DNA from: Thermothelomyces thermophilus ATCC 42464
Taxonomy: Eukaryota > Ascomycota > Sordariomycetes > Sordariales > Chaetomiaceae
DNA length: 64,000 nucleotides
Direction of reading: 5' to 3'
Assembly (NCBI RefSeq): GCF_000226095.1
Contig: NC_016473.1
Location: 3,224,001 to 3,288,000, forward strand
Every line of letters starts with the position of its first letter. The stretch's first letter is position 1. Below, one piece after another: positions 11,795 to 21,124 of this stretch. The position numbers and the translations under genes were made by a program. The notes below the pieces were generated by a model. It saw only the letters and a program-made list of their open reading frames with translations. It did not search any database and was not told the origin of the DNA.

Positions 11795-12007
11795 ATGGAG
11801 GACGCTAACAGCTCGCGTCCCAGCGTATCAAGCCGCTCCCTGACGCCTCCACAGTCGCGGATCCCACTGAGCTCAAGCATGAACTCCGTCCCAGCGACCT
11901 TCATCAGCGACGACTTTTCCAAGAACATCACTCCGCCCGACTCGTTCTCTCACGCGCCCATTGCCTCCACAATGGTAACCTATTTCCACAACACCGGATA
12001 AATACAC

Positions 12008-12047
<40 letters not shown>

Positions 12048-12418
12048 CCCACGTAGCGCGCTTACATCCTCCGCAGAATAAAGACGCCTGCTTCACGTAC
12101 GTGCACATGCACCAGTCGCAGCACGCCGACCTCTTTGAGGAGTTCTGCAAGGACAAGCTGCCCAAGGACGACGTCTTCGTGCCTCCGGATCTGCAGCCCA
12201 TCAACCCGGAGGAGGAAGACGACGTGGTGCCGGACCAGCACGCCGCCTACGGGGTCCAGAAGGCCACGCAGAAGGCGCGCGAGCCCGCCTGGAAGGACCT
12301 GGGGCTTTCCGAGCTGATGGCGCGTGGTCCCGCACAGGGCGTGCTGCCGAAGCGGCGACCCGGGGTAAAGCAGAGGGGCGGTGGGGGTGGGAGTCAGTAC
12401 CAAGGCCTGCCGCGTTGA
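11795..12418 (+). CDS. Two-exon gene, 173-aa protein of unknown function
   Basis: Exon 1 is 11795-11974 and exon 2 is 12077-12418. The intron (11975-12076, GTAACC...CCGCAG, phase 0) contains a T37 tract. Splicing gives 173 codons. The N-terminus is Ser/Pro-rich and disordered (SSRPSVSSRSLTPPQSRIPL). Exon 2 begins NKDACFTYVHMHQSQHADLF and carries an acidic middle (PEEEDDVVPDQHAAYG) and a C-terminal Gly-rich basic tail. Exon 2 is strongly protein-like and in phase with exon 1, which supports the model. I do not recognise a named family. It is convergent with trs31, with about 400 bp between the stop codons. Confidence 0.65.
12011..12047 (+). repeat. T37 tract inside an intron
   Basis: Thirty-seven consecutive T lie in the middle of the 102-nt intron of the upstream gene, about 30 nt before its 3' splice site. 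This is far longer than a normal polypyrimidine tract. Confidence 0.9.
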
Positions 12419-12512
12419 GAGAGAGAGAGAGAGAAGGAAGAGCGATCGGTTTGTTCTCTTCGTTTGTTTCCTCATTGTTGGGGCGCATCGTGCATTGCTA
12501 GGAGTTTGGTCA

Positions 12513-12554
<42 letters not shown>

Positions 12555-12823
12555 TTTTCGGTGTCACTCGCAGTTAGGGACTTAGCATCATTGGGTGATC
12601 AAGGGACAAGGCGCACTCTGTTAGGCGGGCTAGCCTGGGAATATCCATCATTGCCTTCTACTTCTGTCTCGATCTCCCTCTTGCAACATGTATCAATGGG
12701 CCATTTTAAACAAACCAAAACCGAGCTTGCTCCCCCAAACCCCAAACGCCAAGGAATAGAACCATGCCCAGAACCACCCGAGTCTAATCAAGGTGTAATG
12801 CACTTGATCGCCGTCGTCCTCAC
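12419..12823. other. Convergent 3' region with GA repeat and T38 tract
   Basis: Between the convergent stop codons are a short (GA)n run at 12416-12434 and a T38 tract at 12515-12552. No gene is seen. Confidence 0.6.
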
Positions 12824-13588
12824 TCAGCCCTTCCCAATCAGCGCCTCCCTCTCCAGGACCTCGGGCTGGAACTTGACCAGAAACACCGTCTTCCCCGGCC
12901 ACATCTCGCCCTCCTCCTTGCCGCCGACACTGTGCGCCGTGACGCGGGCGGGGAACATGGCGCCGTCGCACACGCCCTCGACGATGCCCGCGACGAAGGC
13001 GGCGCAGTTGAGCTGGCTCATCTCGCGCGGCACGCTGATGTAGGCATTGACGAGCGGCTCGTTGTCCACAATCATGTACTCGTCGGGCGCCGCCGGGTCC
13101 GAGCTCTTCTCGAGCCGGTCCGCCTGCCGCCCAAACAGGTGCGTCCACAGGTTGATCTTGATGAAGTGCAGCAGCGCGATGATGGTCAGCGGGCGCGTCT
13201 GGGACCGTGGCGGCTCGCGGGTCAGGAGGAGGTCGAGTAGCTTGAGGCCGATGGGGTGGCCCTGGAGGTTGAGGCTGGATGGCGTTTGAGTTTTGTTAGC
13301 TTTGCAGGAGCAACAGGGGATGGGGATGGGCGGAAAAAAAGGAAGAGGGGGGGGGGGGAACGCAGAGGGTTCGGCGTACCGCTTCTCGAGCTCCTGAATG
13401 CCTGTTACCCGCCGCTGTGCATAATTTACCATCTCAGAAAAGAGGTAGGCGAAGCTCGCCTGGCTGAGCTCGGCGTTCTTGGTGCGGTTGAGCGGCCGGT
13501 GATAAATAGTCTTCCCATTGGACGGGTAGCGCAGGCCCGCCTGCTCTTTGCTGCTTGCGGTCTTGCCGGAGCCTACTAAATGCGACAT
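12824..13588 (-). CDS. trs31: TRAPP complex subunit Trs31/TRAPPC5
   Basis: Trs31 is a Bet3-family core subunit of the TRAPP tethering complexes, which act as GEFs for Ypt/Rab1 at the Golgi. Exon 1 (13588-13380) encodes the family's N-terminal start, with NGKTIYHRPLNRTKNAELSQ and SFAYLFSEMVNYAQRRV. Exon 2 (13274-12824) gives LNLQGHPIGLKLLDLLL, then ALLHFIKINLWTHLFGRQAD and the conserved end from EYMIVDNEPLVNAYISVPRE to the LVKFQPEVLEREALI tail. The intron (13379-13275, 105 nt, GTACGC...CATCCAG) interrupts an Arg codon and restores LEKR-LNLQ. It is a multiple of three and contains no stop, so the unspliced message also reads through, adding 35 mostly Pro-rich residues absent from the family. 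The spliced product is 219 aa, in the usual range. The start shares a 636-bp divergent spacer with sgt1. Confidence 0.93.
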   Translation of the reverse strand: MSHLVGSGKTASSKEQAGLRYPSNGKTIYHRPLNRTKNAELSQASFAYLFSEMVNYAQRRVTGIQELEKRYAEPSAFPPPPLPFFPPIPIPCCSCKANKTQTPSSLNLQGHPIGLKLLDLLLTREPPRSQTRPLTIIALLHFIKINLWTHLFGRQADRLEKSSDPAAPDEYMIVDNEPLVNAYISVPREMSQLNCAAFVAGIVEGVCDGAMFPARVTAHSVGGKEEGEMWPGKTVFLVKFQPEVLEREALIGKG

Positions 13589-14224
13589 TGCTGCTGCCGC
13601 TACTGTTGCTGCTGCTGCTGCTCAACCAGAGACCGCCAGTTCGAGTGGTGCCGTCGACCGTGCTACTCGGGGCTGATGTCGCGGAATGTAGCTTGGCGTT
13701 TTGGCAGGGAGAGACCTGAATGCCGGGCGGAAACACAGGGTCCCCACCTTCCGCGAGAGTTCGCCGTGCGTTCACAAGGCCGAACGACGAGGAGCAAGAC
13801 TAGCCGGATGTGGCAGCATGCTATCTAATTCGGGAAGGCGGTCAATGCCCCAGGCACCCGGATGCTCAATGATGACGATCCTTGAAGTCCAGCATGGAAG
13901 TGGCAGAAAGAGCTACCCCGCCTTCTGCTGATTTCTACCAACTTTCTACGGACGTACATACATACATACAGTACCTTTGATTAGGCCCAGTCAAAGTTGT
14001 TCGAGCTGTGACTGAGTATTATTTCGCTCCCTGCCTCCGATTGGTAGAGAGCAAACTGCCCCATGAGGTCCTGATCTGCTCGAGTCTACAACTTCTTGTG
14101 TAATCCATTATAGTTGTTCAGCCGCTGAACACTCCTCCGCACTTTTTGAATCGGGAGGTTATCGTCGGATAATCCCGCAGGATTCCGACCACCATTAGAA
14201 CAACTTCCACAAGCGGAACGCACA
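13589..14224. promoter_or_regulatory. Divergent spacer between trs31 and sgt1
   Basis: This 636-bp region separates two outward-facing starts and must hold both promoters. A (GCT)n-like run at 13581-13621 lies close to the trs31 start, and CATACATACA repeats lie near 13955-13970. No coding region is supported. Confidence 0.5.
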
Positions 14225-15703
14225 ATGTCGGCGACAACGTTCGGCCACAAGGGCATGGAAGCCGTCCAGAACAGGGACTTTGCAGGTGCCATACCACTGT
14301 TGGATAAGGCCCTCGAGTCCTCCAGTTCTCCTGCCTGGCTGCTTGCCCGAGCTCAGGCCCACCAGCAACTGAAGAACTACGACGCCGCGCTCGACGATGC
14401 CGCGCTCGTATATCACGTCGCAGCGGAGCGCGGCTCGGGAAATTCTCGGAAGCAGATGATCGAAGCGCAATATCGTCGTTCCGTCCTCTACTTCAAGCTC
14501 GGCCGTTACGCAGATGCCGACTGCTGCGCCAGGTGGGCCATGCTTCTGGCCGAGGGCCGTCCGGCGCGCGAGGATGACGGCGTCGAGAAGAATGTTGATG
14601 AGAATGGCAACTACACCGTGACCTACGAGGCCGCCGTGGCCGATAAGAAAGGCCAACCAGGCCAGGACAACAAGGCAACTTGGATTGCTGGGATTGCGGG
14701 CGGAAGCGAAGGGGGTTCGGCGGGCACCCCAAAGACGGGTTTCGAGAATGACTGGAAGAGGGCATATACTTGGAGGAGCCAGGTTCTTGGGGCCATGGAA
14801 AAGTTGCCGAATGACCACGCCGGTCGGAAAGTCAGTGTGAAGAAGATCCCGGACAGACCTCAGAAGAAGGCAGAGAAGAAGACGGAACAGAAGCCGGAGC
14901 CCGAAGTCGAGTTGGCGGATGATGCCATGGATGTTGATAAGACCGAGCCCGCCGGGCCCGCCCCAGGAAGCGTCCCCGACGAGAAGCTCAAGCTCAGGGT
15001 CGATTTCTATCAGTCCAACAACAACGTCACAGTTTCCCTGTTTGTGAAGGATGCCAATAAGGACGAGCTAGACGTCAAGTTCTCCGACAACTATATCCAG
15101 ATCTCGCCGCTTCCTCGAGCAGCGGCTCCCTACGTGAAGCCCGGAGACCGCAAAGCCACGTCGACGATTATCCTCGGCGGACGAATCGATCCTTCCAAGT
15201 CTCGTTATTCCGTTACATCTCGGAAAATCGAGCTGGTCCTCCAGAAGGTGACACCCGGTGTCAAATGGGGTTCCTGGGGTAGGGAGGAGATCGGCCCCGC
15301 TTCGGAAGAACTCACTACCAGCGCTGGTCCGGGATCGACGACCGCTTCAGCCAACCAGCCGGAGAGCGCATCTCGCGCCTCAGTCTCTTCACCACCTGCT
15401 GCTCAGCCACCGACGACCGCCACTACCTCCGCCGCCCCAGCCTACCCCACGAGCAGCCGTTCAGGCCCTAAGAACTGGGATAAGCTGGGTGAAGCCGAGG
15501 CCGAGGACGATGTTGACAAGCAGGACGTCAACTACTTCTTTAAGCAGCTCTACAAGGGCGCGACACCAGAGCAACAGCGGGCTATGATGAAGAGCTTCAT
15601 CGAGAGCAACGGGACGGCGCTCAGCACCGATTGGAACGATGTCAAGGATCGCAAAGTCGAGACCGTCCCGCCCGAGGGCGTTGAGGCCAAGAAGTGGGAG
15701 TGA
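14225..15703 (+). CDS. sgt1: SGT1 co-chaperone (TPR-CS-SGS)
   Basis: SGT1 links Hsp90 to SCF ubiquitin ligases and kinetochore assembly and is cytosolic/nuclear. All three diagnostic parts are present in one 492-codon exon. Tetratricopeptide repeats occupy about residues 1-110 (NRDFAGAIPLLDKALE, SPAWLLARAQAHQQLKNYDA). The p23-like CS domain is at about 254-345 (KLRVDFYQSNNNVTVSLFVK, SKSRYSVTSRKIELVLQK, VKWGSW). The SGS domain is at about 417-492 (NWDKLGEAEAEDDVDKQDVN, YFFKQLYKGATPEQQRAMMK, SFIESNGTALSTDW). The TPR and CS parts are joined by a Lys/Glu-rich linker, and a Ser/Ala/Pro-rich linker precedes SGS. The gene is intronless here and opens with ACAATG. It is divergent from trs31 and convergent with the glucosyltransferase gene. 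Confidence 0.96.
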   Translation: MSATTFGHKGMEAVQNRDFAGAIPLLDKALESSSSPAWLLARAQAHQQLKNYDAALDDAALVYHVAAERGSGNSRKQMIEAQYRRSVLYFKLGRYADADCCARWAMLLAEGRPAREDDGVEKNVDENGNYTVTYEAAVADKKGQPGQDNKATWIAGIAGGSEGGSAGTPKTGFENDWKRAYTWRSQVLGAMEKLPNDHAGRKVSVKKIPDRPQKKAEKKTEQKPEPEVELADDAMDVDKTEPAGPAPGSVPDEKLKLRVDFYQSNNNVTVSLFVKDANKDELDVKFSDNYIQISPLPRAAAPYVKPGDRKATSTIILGGRIDPSKSRYSVTSRKIELVLQKVTPGVKWGSWGREEIGPASEELTTSAGPGSTTASANQPESASRASVSSPPAAQPPTTATTSAAPAYPTSSRSGPKNWDKLGEAEAEDDVDKQDVNYFFKQLYKGATPEQQRAMMKSFIESNGTALSTDWNDVKDRKVETVPPEGVEAKKWE

Positions 15704-16060
15704 AGCCGGACTGGTGACCTTTCTTTTTTCTCCCTCTCATCACTTAACGGGGTTTCACGTTTTCGGGGGAAAGCCGCTGGCTGCTGCTGTTTACTGTGTT
15801 TAATTGGGCTGGCATGGGGTTCGGGGGTTCTTTAAGGCGTTGTTGGAGAGAGAAATTACGAAGTCTATGCCTCTACCTTTTAGATGGACAATTTCAAAGG
15901 TTGCTAAGCCCGAAGTTCATATTTCCCGGAATGCGATAATGGTGGTGAGAAGTCATCCGACTCCGTGATGTGGCACGTTGGGAGATTGTCATGTACGCAG
16001 TATGCAAGTCTTTTAAAGAGCTACAATTATGGGTATATTACTAACATCGCAGGGTCTAGC
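15704..16060. other. Convergent 3' spacer
   Basis: A 357-bp spacer between the sgt1 stop and the stop of the ceramide glucosyltransferase gene. It has a T-rich start and no coding signal. Confidence 0.6.
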
Positions 16061-17727
16061 TTAATCTATGCGGTCTTTACTACGAGAGTCGGGACGGCTG
16101 GCGTCCCCGGACGGCGCCGAAGACGGGGCCCTTTGGCCCTCAATCTCCACGACGCTCATATCCATGCGGACCCTGAACTGCTTGCCTCTCCAGTTCACAG
16201 TCGTGCCCAGCAGCACCGCCCACGTCCAGATGGGCAAGGCGAGCGTCTCCCTTCCCAGCCAAGCCGCCAACCACTCACGAAAGGGTCGCCGCGGGATGCC
16301 GCCTCTGCGGGCCGAGCCGAGCGCAAACGAGGGCGTGTTCGCGTCCACCTCGACGCTCTGTAGCCTGTGCAGCATGCTGCTGAACCAGCGATCGAGCGCC
16401 ATCCACGCCGTGACCGTCGACGCCCAGATCACCGCCATGGCGCCCCACGTCCGGGGCACGCCGAGCCTCTCGTGGACCCACGGGAGCGTGGTCAGCGCGA
16501 ACGACAGGTGCAGGCTGCAGAGGAACGGCTCGATGCCCGGCTCGACGAGCGTGGCGAGGAGGACGGTCCACTTGCGCACGCGCAGCCAGCGGACGCGGCG
16601 CGCCACGTAGGCCGCCACCGACATGCCCGACGTCGGCTGGATGGCGACCTCGCCGAAGACGAGGCCGTGGTTCTTGTAGGTGACGGCGGCGGCGTCCGGA
16701 GTGGGCGAGCGCCAGATCAGGTCGCCGATCAGGTGGTCTTCGCAGATGTAGGACGAGAAGAAGTCGAGCCCGCGGCCGCGCCCGGCGTCCGACGCGGAGA
16801 GGACCGGGTTGCGGGACGGGTCCGTCATGAAGTCGAGGTGCGACTTGCGGAACATGTTGCTCTTGCCGACGATGCAGGGGGCGACGCAGACGGTGTTGAT
16901 GGCGCTGTAGAACTTGGCGTGGCTGGTCGACATGAACATCTCCTCGAGGCGACCGCCGTAGTCGAGCAGGCTTCTGGGCGCCCGAGGTAGGCTGGCGTCT
17001 TTCGGCAACAGGCTTTGCTGCTCTGCGGTTCTGGGTGTCTCAATGTCGACAACGAGCGGTAGCTGGTGCACGAACTTGTAGGGGGTTGTTCGCGTGCCGT
17101 TGGGCCCGAAGCCGCAGAGCTTGTCGACCATCCTTCCGGCAGAGCCGGTCCCAAGCCAGACGTTGCAGTCCACTATCCATATGAGGTCGCCTTTTGCCTC
17201 GCGATAGGCACGGCTCATGTTGCGAATCTTGGGGTTCGGACCCAGGTTGTTGACATGCCCATCTGTGCCATGAAGCACGGGGTCGTCCTCCTCGACCAGC
17301 ACCTTCGCGTCGAACTCCGGAAAGTCTGACACCACTTTACGGAGGAGTGGATATGCCGGATCCTTTGTGGATGCGACACAGAGGTAGATAGTCAGCTTGG
17401 ACCTCGGGTAGGCGAGCAGAAAGGTCGACGCGAGGCATTCGTAGAGACAAGGCTCGAGGCCCTTGACAGGCCGGATTATCGTGACGTGAGGTGTCTCTCC
17501 ATCTCCTAGGGAAGGCGACACGGGTTTTGGACGCGGGGAAGAGTGATTACGGTAGCTGAAGCGGACAATGTCAGCAATTGGGAGCCGGCGCGTAGGGGTA
17601 GTAGTAGTGGCCCGTACAGCTGGGTGATTCCGATGGTCTGGACGAGGAAGACGGCACAGCTCCAGATCAGGCTGACCAAGGCTGCGCCTTGGACTGCTAT
17701 GGACATCGGATCATTGCCAGCGGTCAT
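16061..17727 (-). CDS. gcs: Ceramide glucosyltransferase (GT21)
   Basis: The enzyme transfers glucose from UDP-glucose to ceramide in ER/Golgi membranes, making the glucosylceramides of fungal membranes. Exon 1 (17727-17618) encodes an N-terminal signal-anchor helix (VQGAALVSLIWSCAVFLVQT). A 62-nt intron follows (17617-17556, GTACGG, branch GCTGAC, acceptor TTCAG), and exon 2 (17555-16061) completes 534 aa. Family features are HVTIIRPVKGLEPCLYECL, LDYGGRLEEMFMSTSHAKFY, a DCNVWLG acidic motif (D2-like), CEDHLIGD, and the R-x-x-R-W acceptor motif as RRVRWLRVRKW. C-terminal hydrophobic segments anchor the protein. ATG 17727 was chosen because the upstream in-frame codons lack an ATG; ATG 17706 is an alternative that leaves a shorter N-terminus before the helix. 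Confidence 0.93.
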
Positions 17728-18836
17728 CGCTGTTTGGGCGAGGGAAAGAGGTCGCGGACCGGAAGGATCTGGCACGACGGAAAGTTCGGCGACGTGCGAG
17801 AAATAAGAAATACCATTGACCGCAAATCCATGTGGGGCGCTGATGAGAGTCCAAGCAACGCTGCGGCAAGTTCGGAACGCAGATCGTGAATTAAGGTTTT
17901 CTATTCCGATGGAACCGAGTTCCCGAAGGGAAGACCCTCGGGAAGGTTACTAGCTTTCATCCATGAGGTGAAGAGGGGTCGAAATGGTGGGTTGGGTTCG
18001 CTCTGGGACGTTCTGCTGTTAAAGTTGGAGAAATGCACAGTCACCCGCCGCGCCCTTGACAAGAACTTGGGACGAGCTATGCTTGTGCCGTTTGCCGTTT
18101 TCGTTGCCCCACTTAGCCCGCCGTTCTGGGAGCTGGTGGAGGCAGTGCCTCGGTCATCAGGCCAAACAAGCGAGAGATTTCTGCCGCTTCAAAAATCTGC
18201 GAAACCTGGACCACCCACTTTTCAAGCTTCTGGCAAGCTTTTGGAGCACAACCAGCAACATCTTCCAAATGTGAGCAGGATCCTTTGGACCACACCTCGG
18301 ACTTTTCCGCACCTCCAGCTGGCTTTCCCGGTACGCAGGACGGCCGGATTTTACCTTCTATCAGCAAATGGGGGTGTTGCTCTCTTGAGTAAGTAGAGCT
18401 CTCCGCATCATGGTCTCTTGATGATATCTTTCGAGTCTCCTGCGGAAGCCTCATTGGCACGCTTTTCTAATGGAAGCGATGCCATCAAGTGAGAAGCACG
18501 CATGGCCTCTGCGGTAGTATAAGCACATTGGCCGAAGTGGGATCGAGAGATGCCCCTCGTGTATCTCTCAAGTTTTGACGAAAGGCTTGCCACGCGCCCA
18601 TGACTCCTCCCCCCTCCCCTCCCCCCCTCCCCACCACCTTAATTGCGATGATGACACCGAATACTGGTACTTAGAGCAATGTACTTCATTGTACGCTCGA
18701 TGAAAGTCCTTTATTTATAGACTACAACGGTATCTGAGCAACTACTCTCAAAGTCGGCATCTGTTTGTTTGGCTTTGATGCGTGGCGTGAGGCAGCTAAC
18801 ATCGCGCTCCTTAGGTCGACATGAACCGCAATAGCC
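17728..18836. promoter_or_regulatory. Divergent spacer between gcs and sen2
   Basis: A 1.1-kb region between outward-facing starts. A 142-codon plus-strand frame (17968-18396) was judged a chance frame. A C-rich stretch lies at 18605-18632. The leader nearest sen2 contains a short upstream ATG. Confidence 0.45.
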
Positions 18837-18844
18837 ATGACTGA
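18821..18844 (+). promoter_or_regulatory. 7-codon uORF overlapping the sen2 start
   Basis: An ATG at 18821 opens a seven-codon frame ending at a TGA at 18842-18844. It overlaps the sen2 ATG (18837) in another frame. A TTAG directly upstream (18811-18814) could be a 3' splice site in the leader, in which case the uORF would still be retained. If the transcript includes 18821, initiation at sen2 would need leaky scanning or reinitiation. Confidence 0.4.
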
Positions 18845-20933
18845 AACCGTAACAGTCACGACAATGGCTGCCGCCAATGGCACCGTCGCCGCCAAGATCA
18901 GCGAAGGGGCCCCGACGGCCAGGAACCAAAGTTCTGGCGTAGCCACTGGGGAGCGTGCGTCACCCACCAGACCGGCACTACACCAGATCTATGCTCTCCC
19001 TGCTCCAATTCGGACCTTTCCCCTCCCCACATTTTACCCGAGTAATCCGATCTCGCTGCTGTATTTGGTCTATACCTGGCTGAGCCATGTCTTGCGACCT
19101 CCTCCACGCGAGCCGTCGGTTATACACACTGGCGTGTGGGACGCGGAAACGCGCTCGGTGCATGTCAGAGACGATTCGTCGATACGCGCGCTCTGGGAGC
19201 AAGGCTTCTACGGAAAGGGGAGCCTCAGTCGAAGTGAGCCAAACTGGCTCAAGCGAGAGCTGGCCCGACGGGGCTCGCCGGAAGGCAAGACCGTCAGCGA
19301 GGCACGCACGGAGATGCGGCGAGAGGAGCGCCGTCTGGCCAAGTGGGAGAGAGCGAAAGCCGAATTGGAAGCCATTGAGAGGCAGAGGTTGGCAGAGGCC
19401 GCCTCTCAGGCCTCTGATAGCGGATCGAGCAAGTTGGCCGGAGGGCTTAGCAAGCCCGCCGAGGTAGCAGATACATCTGCCAATCCTGCCCACTCTACTA
19501 TTGTAGAACCGGCAGGCACTGTGGAAGGAACCTCGGCAGAGGCCGCGCCCGCTGAAGCTGCTCGGCCTCCACATGCGGGTGCCCAGCCCGCCAGTCATGC
19601 CCGCAATTGGGACTTCAAGCCGCCTGTTGGCCCGGCAGAACTGCTCGCCCTTCCTAACTCTCTTGCAAAACCAAAGTGCCCAGAAGACGGATCAATATCT
19701 GATCGACTTCGCAAGCACCCGCTTGACGGAAAGCCGCCAGTTGGCCCGGCTGAACTTGTTATGCTTCCTAATTCTAACGCGGAGCTGATGGGACCGGTGT
19801 CACGGCGCATTGGAGGGCTTGCCGTCTCTGAGTCGGAAACCAGTGCTCCAGACCAACGCGTGTTGCAGACAGCTCTAGACCCGAATGGCGATGCAAAGGC
19901 TTTTGATAGCCAGCCTTCTACCAACGGGATGGTTGACGGGGTTGTACCTAAGGCGAGTGCCTCGGTTGCCAGTCAAGACGTGGACGAGATGTTCATCAAT
20001 GGCGCCGCCGAAAATGAGTCTGTCGAAGAACGGAGCTCGCCTCCTTCGACGCTTTCAGATGGGCCCACCTCGGATTCATCAGCTCCAGGCTTGGAAGGCG
20101 ATGTCTCACAGCCCCAGGAGCGCCGCAAGAGTGTTCGCTTCTCGCCTACGGTTGAGTCTGCTGCGTTCCTGCGCTCTGACCCGCCAAGTCCGGGTCGCTC
20201 GGCTGATCTTTCGTCGAAAAGCGTTTCTTCGTCGGCACTACCTAACGGTGGAGTGGCGACTCTTGAGCCGGAGGTACCCTCTCCTATTCCTCCTGCTGCC
20301 GCGCCTGGCACGAGTAGCACCGCCGACGTGTCCCGGGATACCTCTACCAGTGTTGTCAACAGAGAACACTTTCAGCTCGCACCCGAGGAAGCCTTCTTCT
20401 TGGCCTTTTCCCTCGGCGCCCTCAAAGTGGTGGACCCTGTGACAGGCTCTCCGATTTCCACCGAGCACCTTTTACAACTCTTCCGGGCACACTCTTACTT
20501 CCCCCCTCGACTGGCTAGTTCCGACCTCAGACCTGACGACCCGTTCCTGGTGAACTACGCCGTGTACCACCACTTCCGCTCTCTGGGTTGGGTTCCCCGC
20601 CACGGCATCAAGTTTGGCGTCGACTGGATCCTCTATCAGCGCGGGCCTGTCTTCGACCATAGCGAGTTTGGCGTCATGGTCATGCCTGCGTATTCGGATC
20701 CGGCTTGGGAGGGATATGGCCACGAGGAGCCGAAGCGGTCCTGGTCGTGGTTGATGGGTGTCAACCGGGTCCTCTCGCACGTGCTCAAGAGCCTGGTGCT
20801 CGTTTATGTGGACTTGCCCTCGCCCGCCGTGTTTGAGAAGGAGATGCAGCGGGGCGGCATCGCAGCCGCGCTCAAGAAATACACCATTCGGGAGGTTATG
20901 GTTCGGCGTTTCTCTATCAACAGAAACCGCTGA
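18837..20933 (+). CDS. sen2: tRNA-splicing endonuclease subunit SEN2
   Basis: SEN2 is the subunit of the heterotetrameric SEN complex that cuts the 5' splice site of intron-containing pre-tRNAs. The C-terminal catalytic domain is clear: PEEAFFLAFSLGALKV, VNYAVYHHFRSLGWVPRHGI, FGVDWILYQRGPVFDHSEFG and LKSLVLVYVDLPSP. The Tyr-His-Lys triad falls at Y600, H608 and K651 by count. The N-terminal part has the family's early block (LPTFYPSNPISLLYLVYTWL) and GVWDAETRSVHVRD, then a basic helical section. A long poorly conserved insert (about residues 200-510) carries two copies of a KPPVGPAELLALPNS-like motif (KPPVGPAELVMLPNS in the second). The 698-aa length is larger than yeast Sen2 because of that insert. 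The gene is a single exon. Confidence 0.95.
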   Translation: MTETVTVTTMAAANGTVAAKISEGAPTARNQSSGVATGERASPTRPALHQIYALPAPIRTFPLPTFYPSNPISLLYLVYTWLSHVLRPPPREPSVIHTGVWDAETRSVHVRDDSSIRALWEQGFYGKGSLSRSEPNWLKRELARRGSPEGKTVSEARTEMRREERRLAKWERAKAELEAIERQRLAEAASQASDSGSSKLAGGLSKPAEVADTSANPAHSTIVEPAGTVEGTSAEAAPAEAARPPHAGAQPASHARNWDFKPPVGPAELLALPNSLAKPKCPEDGSISDRLRKHPLDGKPPVGPAELVMLPNSNAELMGPVSRRIGGLAVSESETSAPDQRVLQTALDPNGDAKAFDSQPSTNGMVDGVVPKASASVASQDVDEMFINGAAENESVEERSSPPSTLSDGPTSDSSAPGLEGDVSQPQERRKSVRFSPTVESAAFLRSDPPSPGRSADLSSKSVSSSALPNGGVATLEPEVPSPIPPAAAPGTSSTADVSRDTSTSVVNREHFQLAPEEAFFLAFSLGALKVVDPVTGSPISTEHLLQLFRAHSYFPPRLASSDLRPDDPFLVNYAVYHHFRSLGWVPRHGIKFGVDWILYQRGPVFDHSEFGVMVMPAYSDPAWEGYGHEEPKRSWSWLMGVNRVLSHVLKSLVLVYVDLPSPAVFEKEMQRGGIAAALKKYTIREVMVRRFSINRNR

Positions 20934-21124
20934 TGAAAAAAGGAGAAAGCGCGAGCTGCATAGGTGGCGTTGGGGTCGAAATGCTGTATTGTTTTGTGTA
21001 AAAGTATATCATGGGGTGTCACGGCGTTGGTAGATCCAAAACGATAGGAATCGGTTTTCGTTCTAGTTCCCTGTCACGTTTCACCCGTTATCTTTGTCCA
21101 GTATCTTTGCCCAGAGCGCCATCG
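20934..21124. other. Short convergent spacer
   Basis: 191 bp between the sen2 stop and the stop of the ABC transporter gene; nothing else is seen. Confidence 0.6.

Noticed and set aside
17968-18396. 142-codon plus-strand frame between gcs and sen2
   Set aside because: No motif, atypical composition and no splice partners, within the presumed divergent promoter region.
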